A DNA stretch of 64,000 nt. Origin: Pusillimonas sp. (GTDB lineage Bacteria > Pseudomonadota > Gammaproteobacteria > Burkholderiales > Burkholderiaceae_B). A program made the position numbers and the translations under genes. The notes under the pieces are model-generated. The model saw only the letters and a list, made by a program, of their open reading frames with translations. It had not been told where the DNA came from and made no database searches. Each line of letters opens with the position of its first letter. Position 1 is the first letter of the stretch. Shown piece after piece: positions 55,049 through 63,580 of the stretch. Location: assembly GCF_029263785.1 (NCBI RefSeq), contig NZ_JAJUFE010000003.1, forward strand, positions 56,413 to 120,412. Direction: 5' to 3'.

Positions 55049-55798
55049 ATGACTACATCCTACGGCCCTACCGATCCAATGCCCCTGATCTACGTGCCCG
55101 CCCAGGGCGCGCCCAGGCAACTATTCGTCCTGCTTCACGACGACGCCGCTTCACCGGCACAACTGGCTCAATTGACTCAATCCATCAAGCAGGCCTTTCC
55201 TCAAAGCATGGTTGTATTGCCATACGCGCCCCTGCACACTCGCGATGAAATCCGTCACTGGTTTGACCAGAACGATCTGAACGAAAAAAACTACGTCGAA
55301 CGGGTCAAAGCCGCGTTGCCTGCGCTCGTGAGCTTCATCCAGCGCATTCAACGACAATACCGGCTCGAAGGAGAACACACCGCACTGGTGGGTTTTGGTC
55401 AAGGCGCCACCATTGCACTCGAAGCCGTACACACACAGTTTGATCTGGCAGGACGTGTCGTGGCCTTTTCAGGCAGTTACGCAAAACTGCCCGATATGGC
55501 TCCGCCCGCTACAACACTGCATTTTTTGCACGGCGAAAACGACCCGATCATGCCATTGATGTTCCTGCAAGAAACCCATCAGCATCTGGCCGAACTGCAA
55601 GGCGACACTACACTGGATATCGCTTCTCAGGTCGGACACGAGCTGCACGATGCGCTTATCAGGCAAGCTATTTACCGGCTTCAAACCTGCATACCTTTAC
55701 GCAGCTGGAAAGCAGCTCTGGGAGAACTGAAAAACGACCCGGATAACGACGAAATCGATCCGGACAACCTCATGCCCCCGAGTCCGACACTACATTAA
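55049..55798 (+). CDS. YpfH-like alpha/beta hydrolase with missing nucleophile
   Basis: 249-residue protein resembling E. coli esterase YpfH (phospholipase/carboxylesterase family). Similar blocks are RVVAFSGSYAKLP and LHGENDPIMPL, the latter with the acid residue, and VGHELHD with the His. The nucleophile elbow normally GFSQG reads GFGQG here: residue 117 is Gly (GGT, 55397-55399) where Ser is expected, so ordinary esterase activity should be lost. The start could also be a TTG at 55043, which is better spaced from AAGGG. Its end overlaps the convergent NRDE gene by 29 bp. Confidence 0.82.
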   Translation: MTTSYGPTDPMPLIYVPAQGAPRQLFVLLHDDAASPAQLAQLTQSIKQAFPQSMVVLPYAPLHTRDEIRHWFDQNDLNEKNYVERVKAALPALVSFIQRIQRQYRLEGEHTALVGFGQGATIALEAVHTQFDLAGRVVAFSGSYAKLPDMAPPATTLHFLHGENDPIMPLMFLQETHQHLAELQGDTTLDIASQVGHELHDALIRQAIYRLQTCIPLRSWKAALGELKNDPDNDEIDPDNLMPPSPTLH

Positions 55799-56555
55799 AC
55801 GGCCAGTCATGGCGCTCGCCAGCCACACCTTGCCGGTCGTAGGTAATTTCGCTGAAAAAGCCGCGACCATCACGATTTACGGCAATCACTGTCGAGCAGC
55901 GGGTACCGTATTCGGGGCTGATGATGAAGGGGCTGCTTAGCAGGCGCTCACGCTCCAAAGAAAGCCCCGTGCTGGGCAAGAGTTCGTCATCGGCAATTGT
56001 CTGGTCCTTGAGAATCTCAAAAACCGGGTTCAGCGATCTTGCAAGTCGCTCAAGAGGAAAATCGTCCAGCCTTTCCTTCAAGCGTTGCGTTTTGGGCCAC
56101 GCCGTATTGAGCAGATGATTCGACAATACATATCGCCCCGCATCGAGCAAGACAGCCTCGTGAACCTCGCGTCTATTAGCAACGTAATAGGCCGAATCGA
56201 GATTTCCGACGATAAGATTGAAGCCGTTATAACGGGTTCCATCTGACGCTACCCGACTGGCGTAGTCGCCCGCCGGCGTCCGGCCGGTCAGATAATCGGC
56301 CACCAACGCTCCCCGGGACGCCGCCTGGGGATCGTAAGACATATCACGAAAGTTGGTGAGCAGGCCGAATCTTCCCTGACGCGTTATTCCAAGCCAGGTA
56401 CCCCCCGCCACGTTGTCCATACCAGCCAAGACGTCCCGACAGGTCGGCCAAGGGGCGGCCGAAGTGGTGGGGCGAGCATGGAACTCGTCGCGATTGGCAG
56501 CAATGAACAAGGGCCAATCAGGATGGGCGCCGATGGCCAGATAAGCGATGCACAT
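55770..56555 (-). CDS. NRDE-family protein
   Basis: 261-residue NRDE (TANGO2-like) protein. It begins MCIAYLAIGAHPDWPLFIAANRDEFHARPT, with the family's hallmark cysteine at position 2 and NRDE motif, which resemble Ntn-hydrolases; the GGTWLGI and GLLTNFRD segments follow. TANGO2-like proteins are linked to haem and lipid metabolism but the bacterial role is unclear. The start at 56555 fits the Cys2 rule; a longer start at 56570 does not. Confidence 0.88.
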   Translation of the reverse strand: MCIAYLAIGAHPDWPLFIAANRDEFHARPTTSAAPWPTCRDVLAGMDNVAGGTWLGITRQGRFGLLTNFRDMSYDPQAASRGALVADYLTGRTPAGDYASRVASDGTRYNGFNLIVGNLDSAYYVANRREVHEAVLLDAGRYVLSNHLLNTAWPKTQRLKERLDDFPLERLARSLNPVFEILKDQTIADDELLPSTGLSLERERLLSSPFIISPEYGTRCSTVIAVNRDGRGFFSEITYDRQGVAGERHDWPFNVVSDSGA

Positions 56556-56631
56556 AAGGCAGATGGACAAAAAAAAGACTGGGCTAGCTTACCGCAACCC
56601 TGCAAAGCCGGCCTTTGACATGCCAGGCGGG

Positions 56632-57663
56632 CTACAGCATGGCCAGATTGGTCTCTTTTTCGACAAAGTTGCGCAGCCGGACTGCGTCGCCAATGCGGGA
56701 ATAGCTGCCACTTGCGTTGAGCAGCACGATGGCCAAGTCTCTTCCACCTATCCGCGCTACCATTACCAGGCATTGACCGGCTTCGTTGATGAAGCCGGTC
56801 TTGGAAAGCTGGATGTCCCAATTATCGTTCTTTACCAGACGATTGGTATTGTTGTACTTGAGAGTGCGCCCGTTGCCGACGGTGACCTGATAGCTTTCAT
56901 TGGTAGAGTATTTCTGGATCAGGGGTTCTTGCTGAGTTGCACGCAGCAATTTGACCAAATCGCGCGGGGTCGACACGTTATTCTCTGACAATCCCGTTGG
57001 CTCGACAAAGCGCGTGTTGCGCATTCCCAGCGCCCGGGCCTTGTCGTTCATGGCTCGCACGAACGCGGGCATGCCGCCGGGATAGTGGCGTCCCAAGGCG
57101 TGCGCCGCGCGATTCTCTGACGACATCAGGGCCAAATGCAACATGTCGCCACGACTAAGCTGCGTACCCACACGGAGCCGCGATCGAGAATGCCGCACAC
57201 GATCGACATCTTCGTCGGTGATAGTCAGTTTTTCGTCCATGGGCAAACCGGCCTCTGCCACCACCAGCGCTGTCATGAGCTTGGATATTGAAGCGATGGG
57301 ACGGGCCTCATCGCTATTCTGTTCGTACAGAATGGTCGAGCTGGAGAGATCCTGCACAAAGGCAACTTCTGACCGCAGTTGAGCCAGTCGAGTGCTGGAG
57401 GCCGGGGACTGTTGCTTGGGCGGAGGGACCGAGGTGTCGAGCCGACTTTGCCTCAACGCAACCTGGATGACGCCCCCCTGAGACGAATTCGTCAATGCAT
57501 GACTCTGTCTTTTCGCCAGCGTGGCCGCTTTGGAATTTGCCGACACCTTGTACGCTGAGGCTCCCGGGTCTTGCGCATGAGCTCGTTCGGTCACGAACGC
57601 ACCAGTCAATAGCAGGGCGGCCACAGAGCAAGACAGCACAGATCGGGGAAGGGAGATGGGCAT
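56632..57663 (-). CDS. pbpG: D-alanyl-D-alanine endopeptidase (PBP7-like)
   Basis: 343-residue periplasmic penicillin-binding protein of the S11 family that cuts DD-crosslinks. A signal peptide ending AHA (about residue 30) precedes an unstructured segment; the catalytic motifs are SxxK as SISK (S125, K128), SxN as SEN in MSSENRAAHALG, and KTG in LSKTGFINEAG. The start at 57663 fits the signal peptide; an upstream extension to 57723 is rejected. No C-terminal membrane anchor is visible, which fits PBP7 rather than PBP5. Confidence 0.92.
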   Translation of the reverse strand: MPISLPRSVLSCSVAALLLTGAFVTERAHAQDPGASAYKVSANSKAATLAKRQSHALTNSSQGGVIQVALRQSRLDTSVPPPKQQSPASSTRLAQLRSEVAFVQDLSSSTILYEQNSDEARPIASISKLMTALVVAEAGLPMDEKLTITDEDVDRVRHSRSRLRVGTQLSRGDMLHLALMSSENRAAHALGRHYPGGMPAFVRAMNDKARALGMRNTRFVEPTGLSENNVSTPRDLVKLLRATQQEPLIQKYSTNESYQVTVGNGRTLKYNNTNRLVKNDNWDIQLSKTGFINEAGQCLVMVARIGGRDLAIVLLNASGSYSRIGDAVRLRNFVEKETNLAML

Positions 57664-57782
57664 GGCAAATTCTGTCTCACGAAAACTGAAAGCGATCTTA
57701 TCAGATAACTCTAAAATCACCAATATATTTATAGGGTTACATTCGTAAGTTAAAGCGGTTTTTGATATTTTGAGGAGTGCCG

Positions 57783-57866
57783 ATGCCGTTCAGTGGGATT
57801 CCGTGCAATCGCAAGCAACCGGTAGTCAGGCAAGGCGGCCATGGGAGGGCTGTCGGCAGTCAATGA
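57783..57866 (+). CDS. Possible 27-residue small protein
   Basis: A short frame starting MPFSGIPCNRKQPVV with a good GAGGAG ribosome-binding sequence (57770-57775, 7 nt spacing) in the 257-bp gap before the nucleosidase-like gene. Basic, one cysteine, no hydrophobic segment. I do not recognise it; it may be chance. Confidence 0.25.
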   Translation: MPFSGIPCNRKQPVVRQGGHGRAVGSQ

Positions 57867-57920
57867 ACGCAAATTGACCCGTACAATATCCCGCAATGAA
57901 ACTTGCCCCGGATAAACACA

Positions 57921-58889
57921 ATGAGCGCGACGGCGAACAGCAAAAGGTCTTTACTGAGCCGGATACTGAGCGGACTTTGTACGCTGATGCTGTTCCTGGC
58001 GGTGACAGGCTACAGTCAGGCTCAATCTGCCAGTCGTTTTGACGATACTGCACGGGTTGCAATCATCTCGGCATTTGAACCCGAAGTATCAATATTGCGA
58101 GGCCTGCTGCAAGGCGTCGACCGCCATACCATCAATGGGGTGGAATTTCTTACCGGGACACTCGAAGAACGGCCTGTCGTTGTATTGCTGAGCGGTGTCA
58201 GCATGATCAACGCTGCTATGAATACGCAATTGGCGATCGACCGATTCAATGTCAGCCACATTCTCTTCAGCGGCGTTGCGGGCGGCGTCAATCCTGATCT
58301 GAATATTGGTGACGTCACTGTGGTTGATCAATGGGGACAATATCTTGAGACGATCGCCGCACTCGAAAGCGAACCTGGCCGCTATGACGTCATGGGAGTG
58401 GGAGGCAGGGTGGACGCTCCGGGTTTCGGGATGTTTTTTACCCGACCCGTCATGGTGCGCAGCGCCTCCAACCCGACACTCCATGAAAAATTCTGGTTTG
58501 AGGTTGACCCGGATTTGCTGGCTGTCGCGCAACGTATCAAGGCGCTCGACCTGCGCAAGTGTGACGCCGAGGGCAAGTGCCTGACTCATCAACCCTCTCT
58601 GGTCATAGGGGGCAATGGCGTGTCAGGCCCCGTGTTTGTGGATAATGTGCAGCTGCGTGAACACCTGCACACCGGCTTCAATGCCAACGTCGTGGATATG
58701 GAAAGCGCGGCGTGTGCAATGGTGGCCTACAGCAATGGGGTCCCATTTATCGCGTTTCGATCGTTAAGTGACCTGGCAGGGGGCGGTGATGGTGCCGAAG
58801 AGGTTCACACCTTCCTCAATTTGGCTGCCGAGAACTCAACGCGTGTACTGTTGGAATTTTTCAAGGCCTGGAAGGAAATAGATGAATGA
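57921..58889 (+). CDS. Exported MTA/SAH-nucleosidase-like (PNP/UDP family) protein
   Basis: 322-residue protein of the nucleoside phosphorylase superfamily closest in motifs to MtnN. A signal peptide (LSGLCTLMLFLAVTGYSQAQ) precedes the domain. The residues used by MtnN are conserved: E in IISAFEPEV, E in VVDMESAACAMVA and D in RSLSDLAGG. Cytoplasmic MtnN is about 230 aa; this one is longer, with an insert (GGRVDAPGFGMFFT, KCDAEGKCLTHQ) carrying a cysteine pair that could form a disulfide. It is probably periplasmic. Its stop overlaps the DUF985 gene as ATGA. Confidence 0.8.
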   Translation: MSATANSKRSLLSRILSGLCTLMLFLAVTGYSQAQSASRFDDTARVAIISAFEPEVSILRGLLQGVDRHTINGVEFLTGTLEERPVVVLLSGVSMINAAMNTQLAIDRFNVSHILFSGVAGGVNPDLNIGDVTVVDQWGQYLETIAALESEPGRYDVMGVGGRVDAPGFGMFFTRPVMVRSASNPTLHEKFWFEVDPDLLAVAQRIKALDLRKCDAEGKCLTHQPSLVIGGNGVSGPVFVDNVQLREHLHTGFNANVVDMESAACAMVAYSNGVPFIAFRSLSDLAGGGDGAEEVHTFLNLAAENSTRVLLEFFKAWKEIDE

Positions 58890-59452
58890 AGTACACCGAG
58901 ACCCCTGCAGAACGCCTTATCCGGCAACTTGGCCTGCAGCCGCATCCCGAGGGCGGCTTCTACCGCGAAACCTATCGCAGCGGCATGAGTGTTCGGGTCG
59001 ATGCCCGTGAGCGCAGCGCCTCCACTGCCATCTACTATCTGCTCGAGTCGGGAAACTTTTCTGCCTGGCATCGAATCGCTTCGGATGAGCTCTGGCATTT
59101 CTACGCGGGTTCGCCTTTGAATATTTACGTGCTTAACGATAGCGGACTCACTACCCACCGTCTGGGCAACCCCCAAAACGATGCCTCCTGTTCCTTCCAG
59201 GCTGTGGTGCACGCGGGACACTGGTTCGCGGCGCAACTGGCTTTCGATGCCGACCCGTCAAGTCAAGGCCGGCAGGGTGGCATGCCGGCCGAGCCCAACC
59301 CGTATGCGCTTGTTGGCTGCACCGTGGCACCCGGCTTTGAGTTTACGGAATTCGAATTGGCCGACTCGCAGGCACTGGCCCGGCAGCACCCCCGCCATGC
59401 CGAGCTGATCCACAGGCTGGCCCCGGGTGGCCAGGGAAAACCTGAAGGCTGA
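58886..59452 (+). CDS. DUF985 cupin-domain protein
   Basis: 188-residue cupin of the DUF985 family. Typical blocks are LGLQPHPEGGFYRETYRS, STAIYYLLESGNFSAWHRIASDELWHFYAGSPL and NPYALVGCTVAPGFEFTEFELA. Function is not established. It is translationally coupled to the nucleosidase-like gene (ATGA overlap), suggesting a shared pathway, and converges on the helicase gene. Confidence 0.85.
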   Translation: MKYTETPAERLIRQLGLQPHPEGGFYRETYRSGMSVRVDARERSASTAIYYLLESGNFSAWHRIASDELWHFYAGSPLNIYVLNDSGLTTHRLGNPQNDASCSFQAVVHAGHWFAAQLAFDADPSSQGRQGGMPAEPNPYALVGCTVAPGFEFTEFELADSQALARQHPRHAELIHRLAPGGQGKPEG

Positions 59453-59461
59453 CCGCCGCAA

Positions 59462-61765
59462 CTAGCTCTTCGCGAACTGATCTTTCCGCGGGGACCGAAC
59501 CGTTTGAACACGCCACCAGGATGGCAACAAACCGCGCACGGCCGGCCGATTGTATCGGTCATCCATCAAATAGACGACACCCTGATCCTGTGGTGTGCGT
59601 ATGATGCGTCCGGCCGCCTGCACCACTTTGCGCAGACCCGGGTACAAATAGGCGTAGTCGTATCCACGACCCGCGAAGTTTTGTTCGAGACAGGCTCGCA
59701 ATGCCTCGTTGGCAGGATTCCACTGTGGCAGACCCAGGGTAGCGATAAACGCCCCCACCAGGCGATCCCCGGGTAAATCGATTCCTTCGGCGAAGATTCC
59801 TCCAAGGACGGCAAAACCAATACCACAGCCACCCGCCTGGAAACGATCGAGAAACGCGGCTCTTGCTGCAGCGTCACGACCACGTTCCTGCAACCAGGTC
59901 GGAATGTCGGGCTGCATGCTATTTACTGCCTCGGCCAGACGGTGCAGATAGTCAAAACTGCTGGCAAAAACGAGGTAATTGCCAGGCCGGCGCGCGTATT
60001 GGCTGGTAATGGTATGCGCCATTGGCGCCAGAGACGTCTGCCGGTCGGCCCATCGAGTAGAGATGTCGCCCACAATGCAAACATCAAGCTGGTCTGCGCT
60101 AAAGGGCGAATCCACCTCCGTCCACCTGGTCGTATCGGGCAATCCCAATACGTCTGAATAGAAACGTCGGGGCTGCAAGGTGGCAGAAAAAAGCACGCAA
60201 GCATGTGCGGTATCAAGGCGGGGCTTCAGATAGGGAGCAGGCATGACATTGCGAATACTGCATTCGGTCCGGGAATGTCCTTGAGTGAGCACGGGAATCG
60301 TCGTTTCGAATAGCGAGTGATTCCCGAAGCCTTCTGCCAAGCGCAAAAAGAGCTGCACATCGAAATAAAAGCGCAGGACTCTGTCGTGACCGTCTTGCTC
60401 CAGCTTGTCGAGCTGATCGGAAATGACTCCCGACGCACCCCGCAACGCCTGGATAAAGGCCTGAGGCAAGGTTGGGTGGCACTGATACGGCTCGGTTTGA
60501 TCAGCAAGCAGGTCACTCCAGGCTCGATCGACTTGTGCCAATGCGCTGCCGAGCCGGTCATCGAGATTCGACAGGCCCTTGAGTTCTTCGCGTGCGAGTG
60601 TGGCCGTATACATGGCGCGCGCTCGCTCAACAAGATTGTGGGCCTCGTCAACCAGAACTCCTGCCCGCCATTGCTGGGTGGACGTCTGGGCATGCAAGGT
60701 CGCACCGACATCGAAATAGTAGTTGTAGTCGCCCACAACCACATCACACCATTGCACCAGTTCCATGGCCAGATGGTATGGACATACGGCATGCCGCAAC
60801 CCGACCTCACGGAGAGTGGCCCGGTCGAGAAGCCCTTGTTTCAGCGCAGTTTCCCGGGCACTTGCGAGCCGGTCATAAAACCCCCTCGCCATTGGGCAAC
60901 TGTCACCGTGGCACTGTTTGTCTGGATGTTCGCAAGCCTGCTCGCGGGCGGCCAACTCTAGAACTCGCAGGGAAGGGGCGTCTGAATCCAGCATCATCCT
61001 TGCTGCCCGAAGTGCGACTTCGCGGCCCGAAGTCTTGGCCGTGAGAAAGAACACTTTGTCCAGCGTGCTGCCGGCACTTTCGACCGCCATGGCCTTCAAT
61101 GCAGGAAACAGGGTGCCCATCGTCTTTCCGATGCCCGTCGGTGCTTGAATGGCTTGATGTTCGCCGTCCCGAATTCCGCGAAAGACAGCCTTGGCCAAAG
61201 TACGCTGCCCCGTTCTAAACGAGTCAAAAGGCATCTGCAAGCTGTTCAAGGCGGCGTCGCGCTCTTGTCTATGCCTCAACTCCTGCTCGGCCCATTGCAG
61301 GAATTCGGTGCACAAAGCGTTGAATGTCACCTGGAGTTCTGCTGCGCTGCGGGTTTCGCGACGCAGAGTCTCGCGGCCCGTGGTGACATTGAAATACACG
61401 AGAGCAAGCTCAATTTCGTCCTTGGCCAGCTTCTGGCACATCATGTGGCCATACAGTCGCAACTGGGCCCAGTGCAACTGACTTTGGCTGGCCGACATGT
61501 CACGCAGGCGACCACGATAAGTCTTTATTTCTTCCAGCCGACCCGCATCAGGATCGTAACCGTCGGCACGCCCACGCACCCGCAACAACCCGTGCTGCAA
61601 TTCCAATGCGATCTCTTTTTGATACGAAGCGCTGCGCCGGCCCATGACGATGCGATGCCCCGCAACACCCTCCTGACCGCTGGGGGCCAGATGAAAGCGA
61701 AGGTCAAGGTCGCCCCGCCGCGCTGCGAACTCGCACAGGGTACGCACCGACACGGCATAGGTCAT
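59462..61765 (-). CDS. PD-(D/E)XK nuclease - XPD/DinG-type Fe-S helicase fusion
   Basis: 767-residue DNA-processing protein. The N-terminal 110-160 residues look like a Cas4/RecB-type PD-(D/E)XK nuclease: D68 in RGRADGYDP, E79-I80-K81 in LEEIKTYRG, and Q101-x3-Y105. The helicase part begins near residue 182 with a Q-motif-like FRTGQ, Walker A QAPTGIGKT (206-214), four cysteines of an XPD-type [4Fe-4S] domain (C277, C284, C289, C327) and a DEAH box (D372-H375). The start at 61765 overlaps the upstream FAN1-like stop as ATGA. Likely acts in interstrand crosslink or end-processing repair, 5'-3' by family. Confidence 0.85.
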   Translation of the reverse strand: MTYAVSVRTLCEFAARRGDLDLRFHLAPSGQEGVAGHRIVMGRRSASYQKEIALELQHGLLRVRGRADGYDPDAGRLEEIKTYRGRLRDMSASQSQLHWAQLRLYGHMMCQKLAKDEIELALVYFNVTTGRETLRRETRSAAELQVTFNALCTEFLQWAEQELRHRQERDAALNSLQMPFDSFRTGQRTLAKAVFRGIRDGEHQAIQAPTGIGKTMGTLFPALKAMAVESAGSTLDKVFFLTAKTSGREVALRAARMMLDSDAPSLRVLELAAREQACEHPDKQCHGDSCPMARGFYDRLASARETALKQGLLDRATLREVGLRHAVCPYHLAMELVQWCDVVVGDYNYYFDVGATLHAQTSTQQWRAGVLVDEAHNLVERARAMYTATLAREELKGLSNLDDRLGSALAQVDRAWSDLLADQTEPYQCHPTLPQAFIQALRGASGVISDQLDKLEQDGHDRVLRFYFDVQLFLRLAEGFGNHSLFETTIPVLTQGHSRTECSIRNVMPAPYLKPRLDTAHACVLFSATLQPRRFYSDVLGLPDTTRWTEVDSPFSADQLDVCIVGDISTRWADRQTSLAPMAHTITSQYARRPGNYLVFASSFDYLHRLAEAVNSMQPDIPTWLQERGRDAAARAAFLDRFQAGGCGIGFAVLGGIFAEGIDLPGDRLVGAFIATLGLPQWNPANEALRACLEQNFAGRGYDYAYLYPGLRKVVQAAGRIIRTPQDQGVVYLMDDRYNRPAVRGLLPSWWRVQTVRSPRKDQFAKS

Positions 61766-63462
61766 GGTTTGCTTGCCCAACTGACGAAACAGACCGAAAC
61801 CGGCATGCCGTGTTCCTGGAAATAGGCCAGCCAGCGGCGCTGATTGTCCTGTAATCGATCGCCAGGCCCCTTGACTTCGATCATGCGGTAGTTTTTTTCA
61901 GCCGGCAGGAACTGGATCAGGTCAGGCAGACCCGAACGATTTCCCGGAATGTCGCGGAGCAGTCGCTTGAAAATCTTTTTGAGATGTACGGCCGGCATGC
62001 ATTCCAGCGCCATTTGCAGGAGTTCTTCGTCCAGTGCCGGCCAATGCACGAAAGCGCACTGACGCCCCAGTTTGGACTTGAAGTTTTGCATTATGGTTTG
62101 CCGATACAGGCCCGAATCCAGCTCTGCCAGGCGAGCGTCGAGCATCTTTTGTCGGCGCACTACAAATTCTGGAGTGTGAAGATCGGCCGGGCCGCGCTGA
62201 AAGGGGTGAAAGAAGGCTCCAGGCAAAGGCGCAAAAATGACGTCCCAGCACAGAAGTCCGAACAGGCCATTGACCAGGAGGTTCTCGACATAGCGAACAG
62301 GTGCCTCTTCCTGTTGCAGCGCTCGTCGCACTCGCTCTTCGATGCCAACTGAGTCATCGGTGAATTCGACTTGAAGCTGGAAAGAGTCGGGTACGGTGGC
62401 AGGGCAGGTTTGAGCGGGCAAACCCAGCTTGCGCTGCAGCCGTGGACGCATGCGAGAAAAGTACTGAGCTTCGGCGTCATTGCCGGGATCGGCCAGAGCC
62501 GCGTCAGCTTGGAACAATGCGTCTGCATACCGCTCATCGCGTTCGAGCACCCGAACACGCCGCATCCTGGCCTCGGGATGGCCGCTGGATTCATAGGCTG
62601 CTAATGCGTCTTGCCACCGCTGCATTCGCTCGAAAGCCTGACCAAGACGAAACAGCAACTTGGAGCGACGCCGTTCAAGCCAAGAATTGGGATAGGGCTG
62701 GGTGGGTACATCAGACAGGATGACTTCGGGAGCCTCGCCGGCCAGTAAACGCTCGGAACACACGTGCAGGTGCATGTAATTTTCGAGATCGACCCGGCTT
62801 TCAAGGGCACGGCATGAAAGCGAAAAAGCAACCGGCTCGTATTGATACAAGCCCAGATCAGCCAGGACGAACTCGCTCCAGTCCTGGCGGAGATTCCCGA
62901 AAAACATAAGGCGGATACGATCGCAAAGAGGCATGATGCGCAGTTCGTAGATCGCATCGCCTGAATCGGGCCACCAGGCCTGCAAAGGCTGCGATCCGTG
63001 GTTTCCTGACCTGTGCGGGACTGGAGCCGCGCCGGCCGCCTCAGCGCATTCAGTCGCCGCGAGCTGGGCCACGTGCTCGAACATGGCAGCTTTTGGCATG
63101 GAGCTCGTCACGCCCTTACTTTGGAACACATGTGCCAATTCAGATTTGGTGAACAGCGCAAACAGATGCTTCAGATCGAGCGCAGGACTCGTGTCTACCC
63201 AACCGGCGTCGGCCAAAGGCTGCAGCGCCGTTTTCGTGCAGCCAATTTCAGAATATTCAAGTTTGCTGTGGCGAAAGAATGTGCCACGGCGCATTACCAT
63301 TCGGGCCAACAGCGCGCGCGCCTGCTTGGGCAGGCCCCGATATTGCTGGATGAACGCGAGTTCTTCGCGGGACAGGACGTCTGGATATCGCTGGTCGACC
63401 CAGTTCAGTACGAACTCGAAGTTGTCGAGGTAATAGAAGGGGTTTTCGAGCTGCCGGGCCAT
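61762..63462 (-). CDS. FAN1-like VRR-NUC domain nuclease
   Basis: 566-residue structure-specific nuclease resembling bacterial FAN1. An N-terminal SAP-like/helical DNA-binding region (about 1-180), a TPR-like helical middle (about 260-330) and a C-terminal VRR-NUC domain with D514 in GLPDLIQF, E529-V530-K531 in MIEVKGPGD and QDNQRRWL are visible. FAN1 removes DNA around interstrand crosslinks. It leads an operon with the nuclease-helicase fusion and has a LexA-type box 9 bp before its ATG. Confidence 0.88.
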   Translation of the reverse strand: MARQLENPFYYLDNFEFVLNWVDQRYPDVLSREELAFIQQYRGLPKQARALLARMVMRRGTFFRHSKLEYSEIGCTKTALQPLADAGWVDTSPALDLKHLFALFTKSELAHVFQSKGVTSSMPKAAMFEHVAQLAATECAEAAGAAPVPHRSGNHGSQPLQAWWPDSGDAIYELRIMPLCDRIRLMFFGNLRQDWSEFVLADLGLYQYEPVAFSLSCRALESRVDLENYMHLHVCSERLLAGEAPEVILSDVPTQPYPNSWLERRRSKLLFRLGQAFERMQRWQDALAAYESSGHPEARMRRVRVLERDERYADALFQADAALADPGNDAEAQYFSRMRPRLQRKLGLPAQTCPATVPDSFQLQVEFTDDSVGIEERVRRALQQEEAPVRYVENLLVNGLFGLLCWDVIFAPLPGAFFHPFQRGPADLHTPEFVVRRQKMLDARLAELDSGLYRQTIMQNFKSKLGRQCAFVHWPALDEELLQMALECMPAVHLKKIFKRLLRDIPGNRSGLPDLIQFLPAEKNYRMIEVKGPGDRLQDNQRRWLAYFQEHGMPVSVCFVSWASKP

Positions 63463-63471
63463 GATTAACAA

Positions 63472-63491
63472 GACTGTGTATTTGAACAGTA
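63472..63491. promoter_or_regulatory. LexA (SOS)-type box before the FAN1-helicase operon
   Basis: GACTGTGTATTTGAACAGTA has the CTGT-N8-ACAG frame of LexA boxes but a weaker centre than the imuA box. It overlaps a minus-strand TATACT (63488-63493) and sits as close to the start codon as the box of imuA does. Confidence 0.7.
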
Positions 63492-63580
63492 TATCAGCGC
63501 CTGGCCTCGGTGACTGGCAGGGGGGTCGCTGCCCCTTCGCTGCAGCGGCTTTTTACCTCATATCAGGGGCGGAGAGAAAA

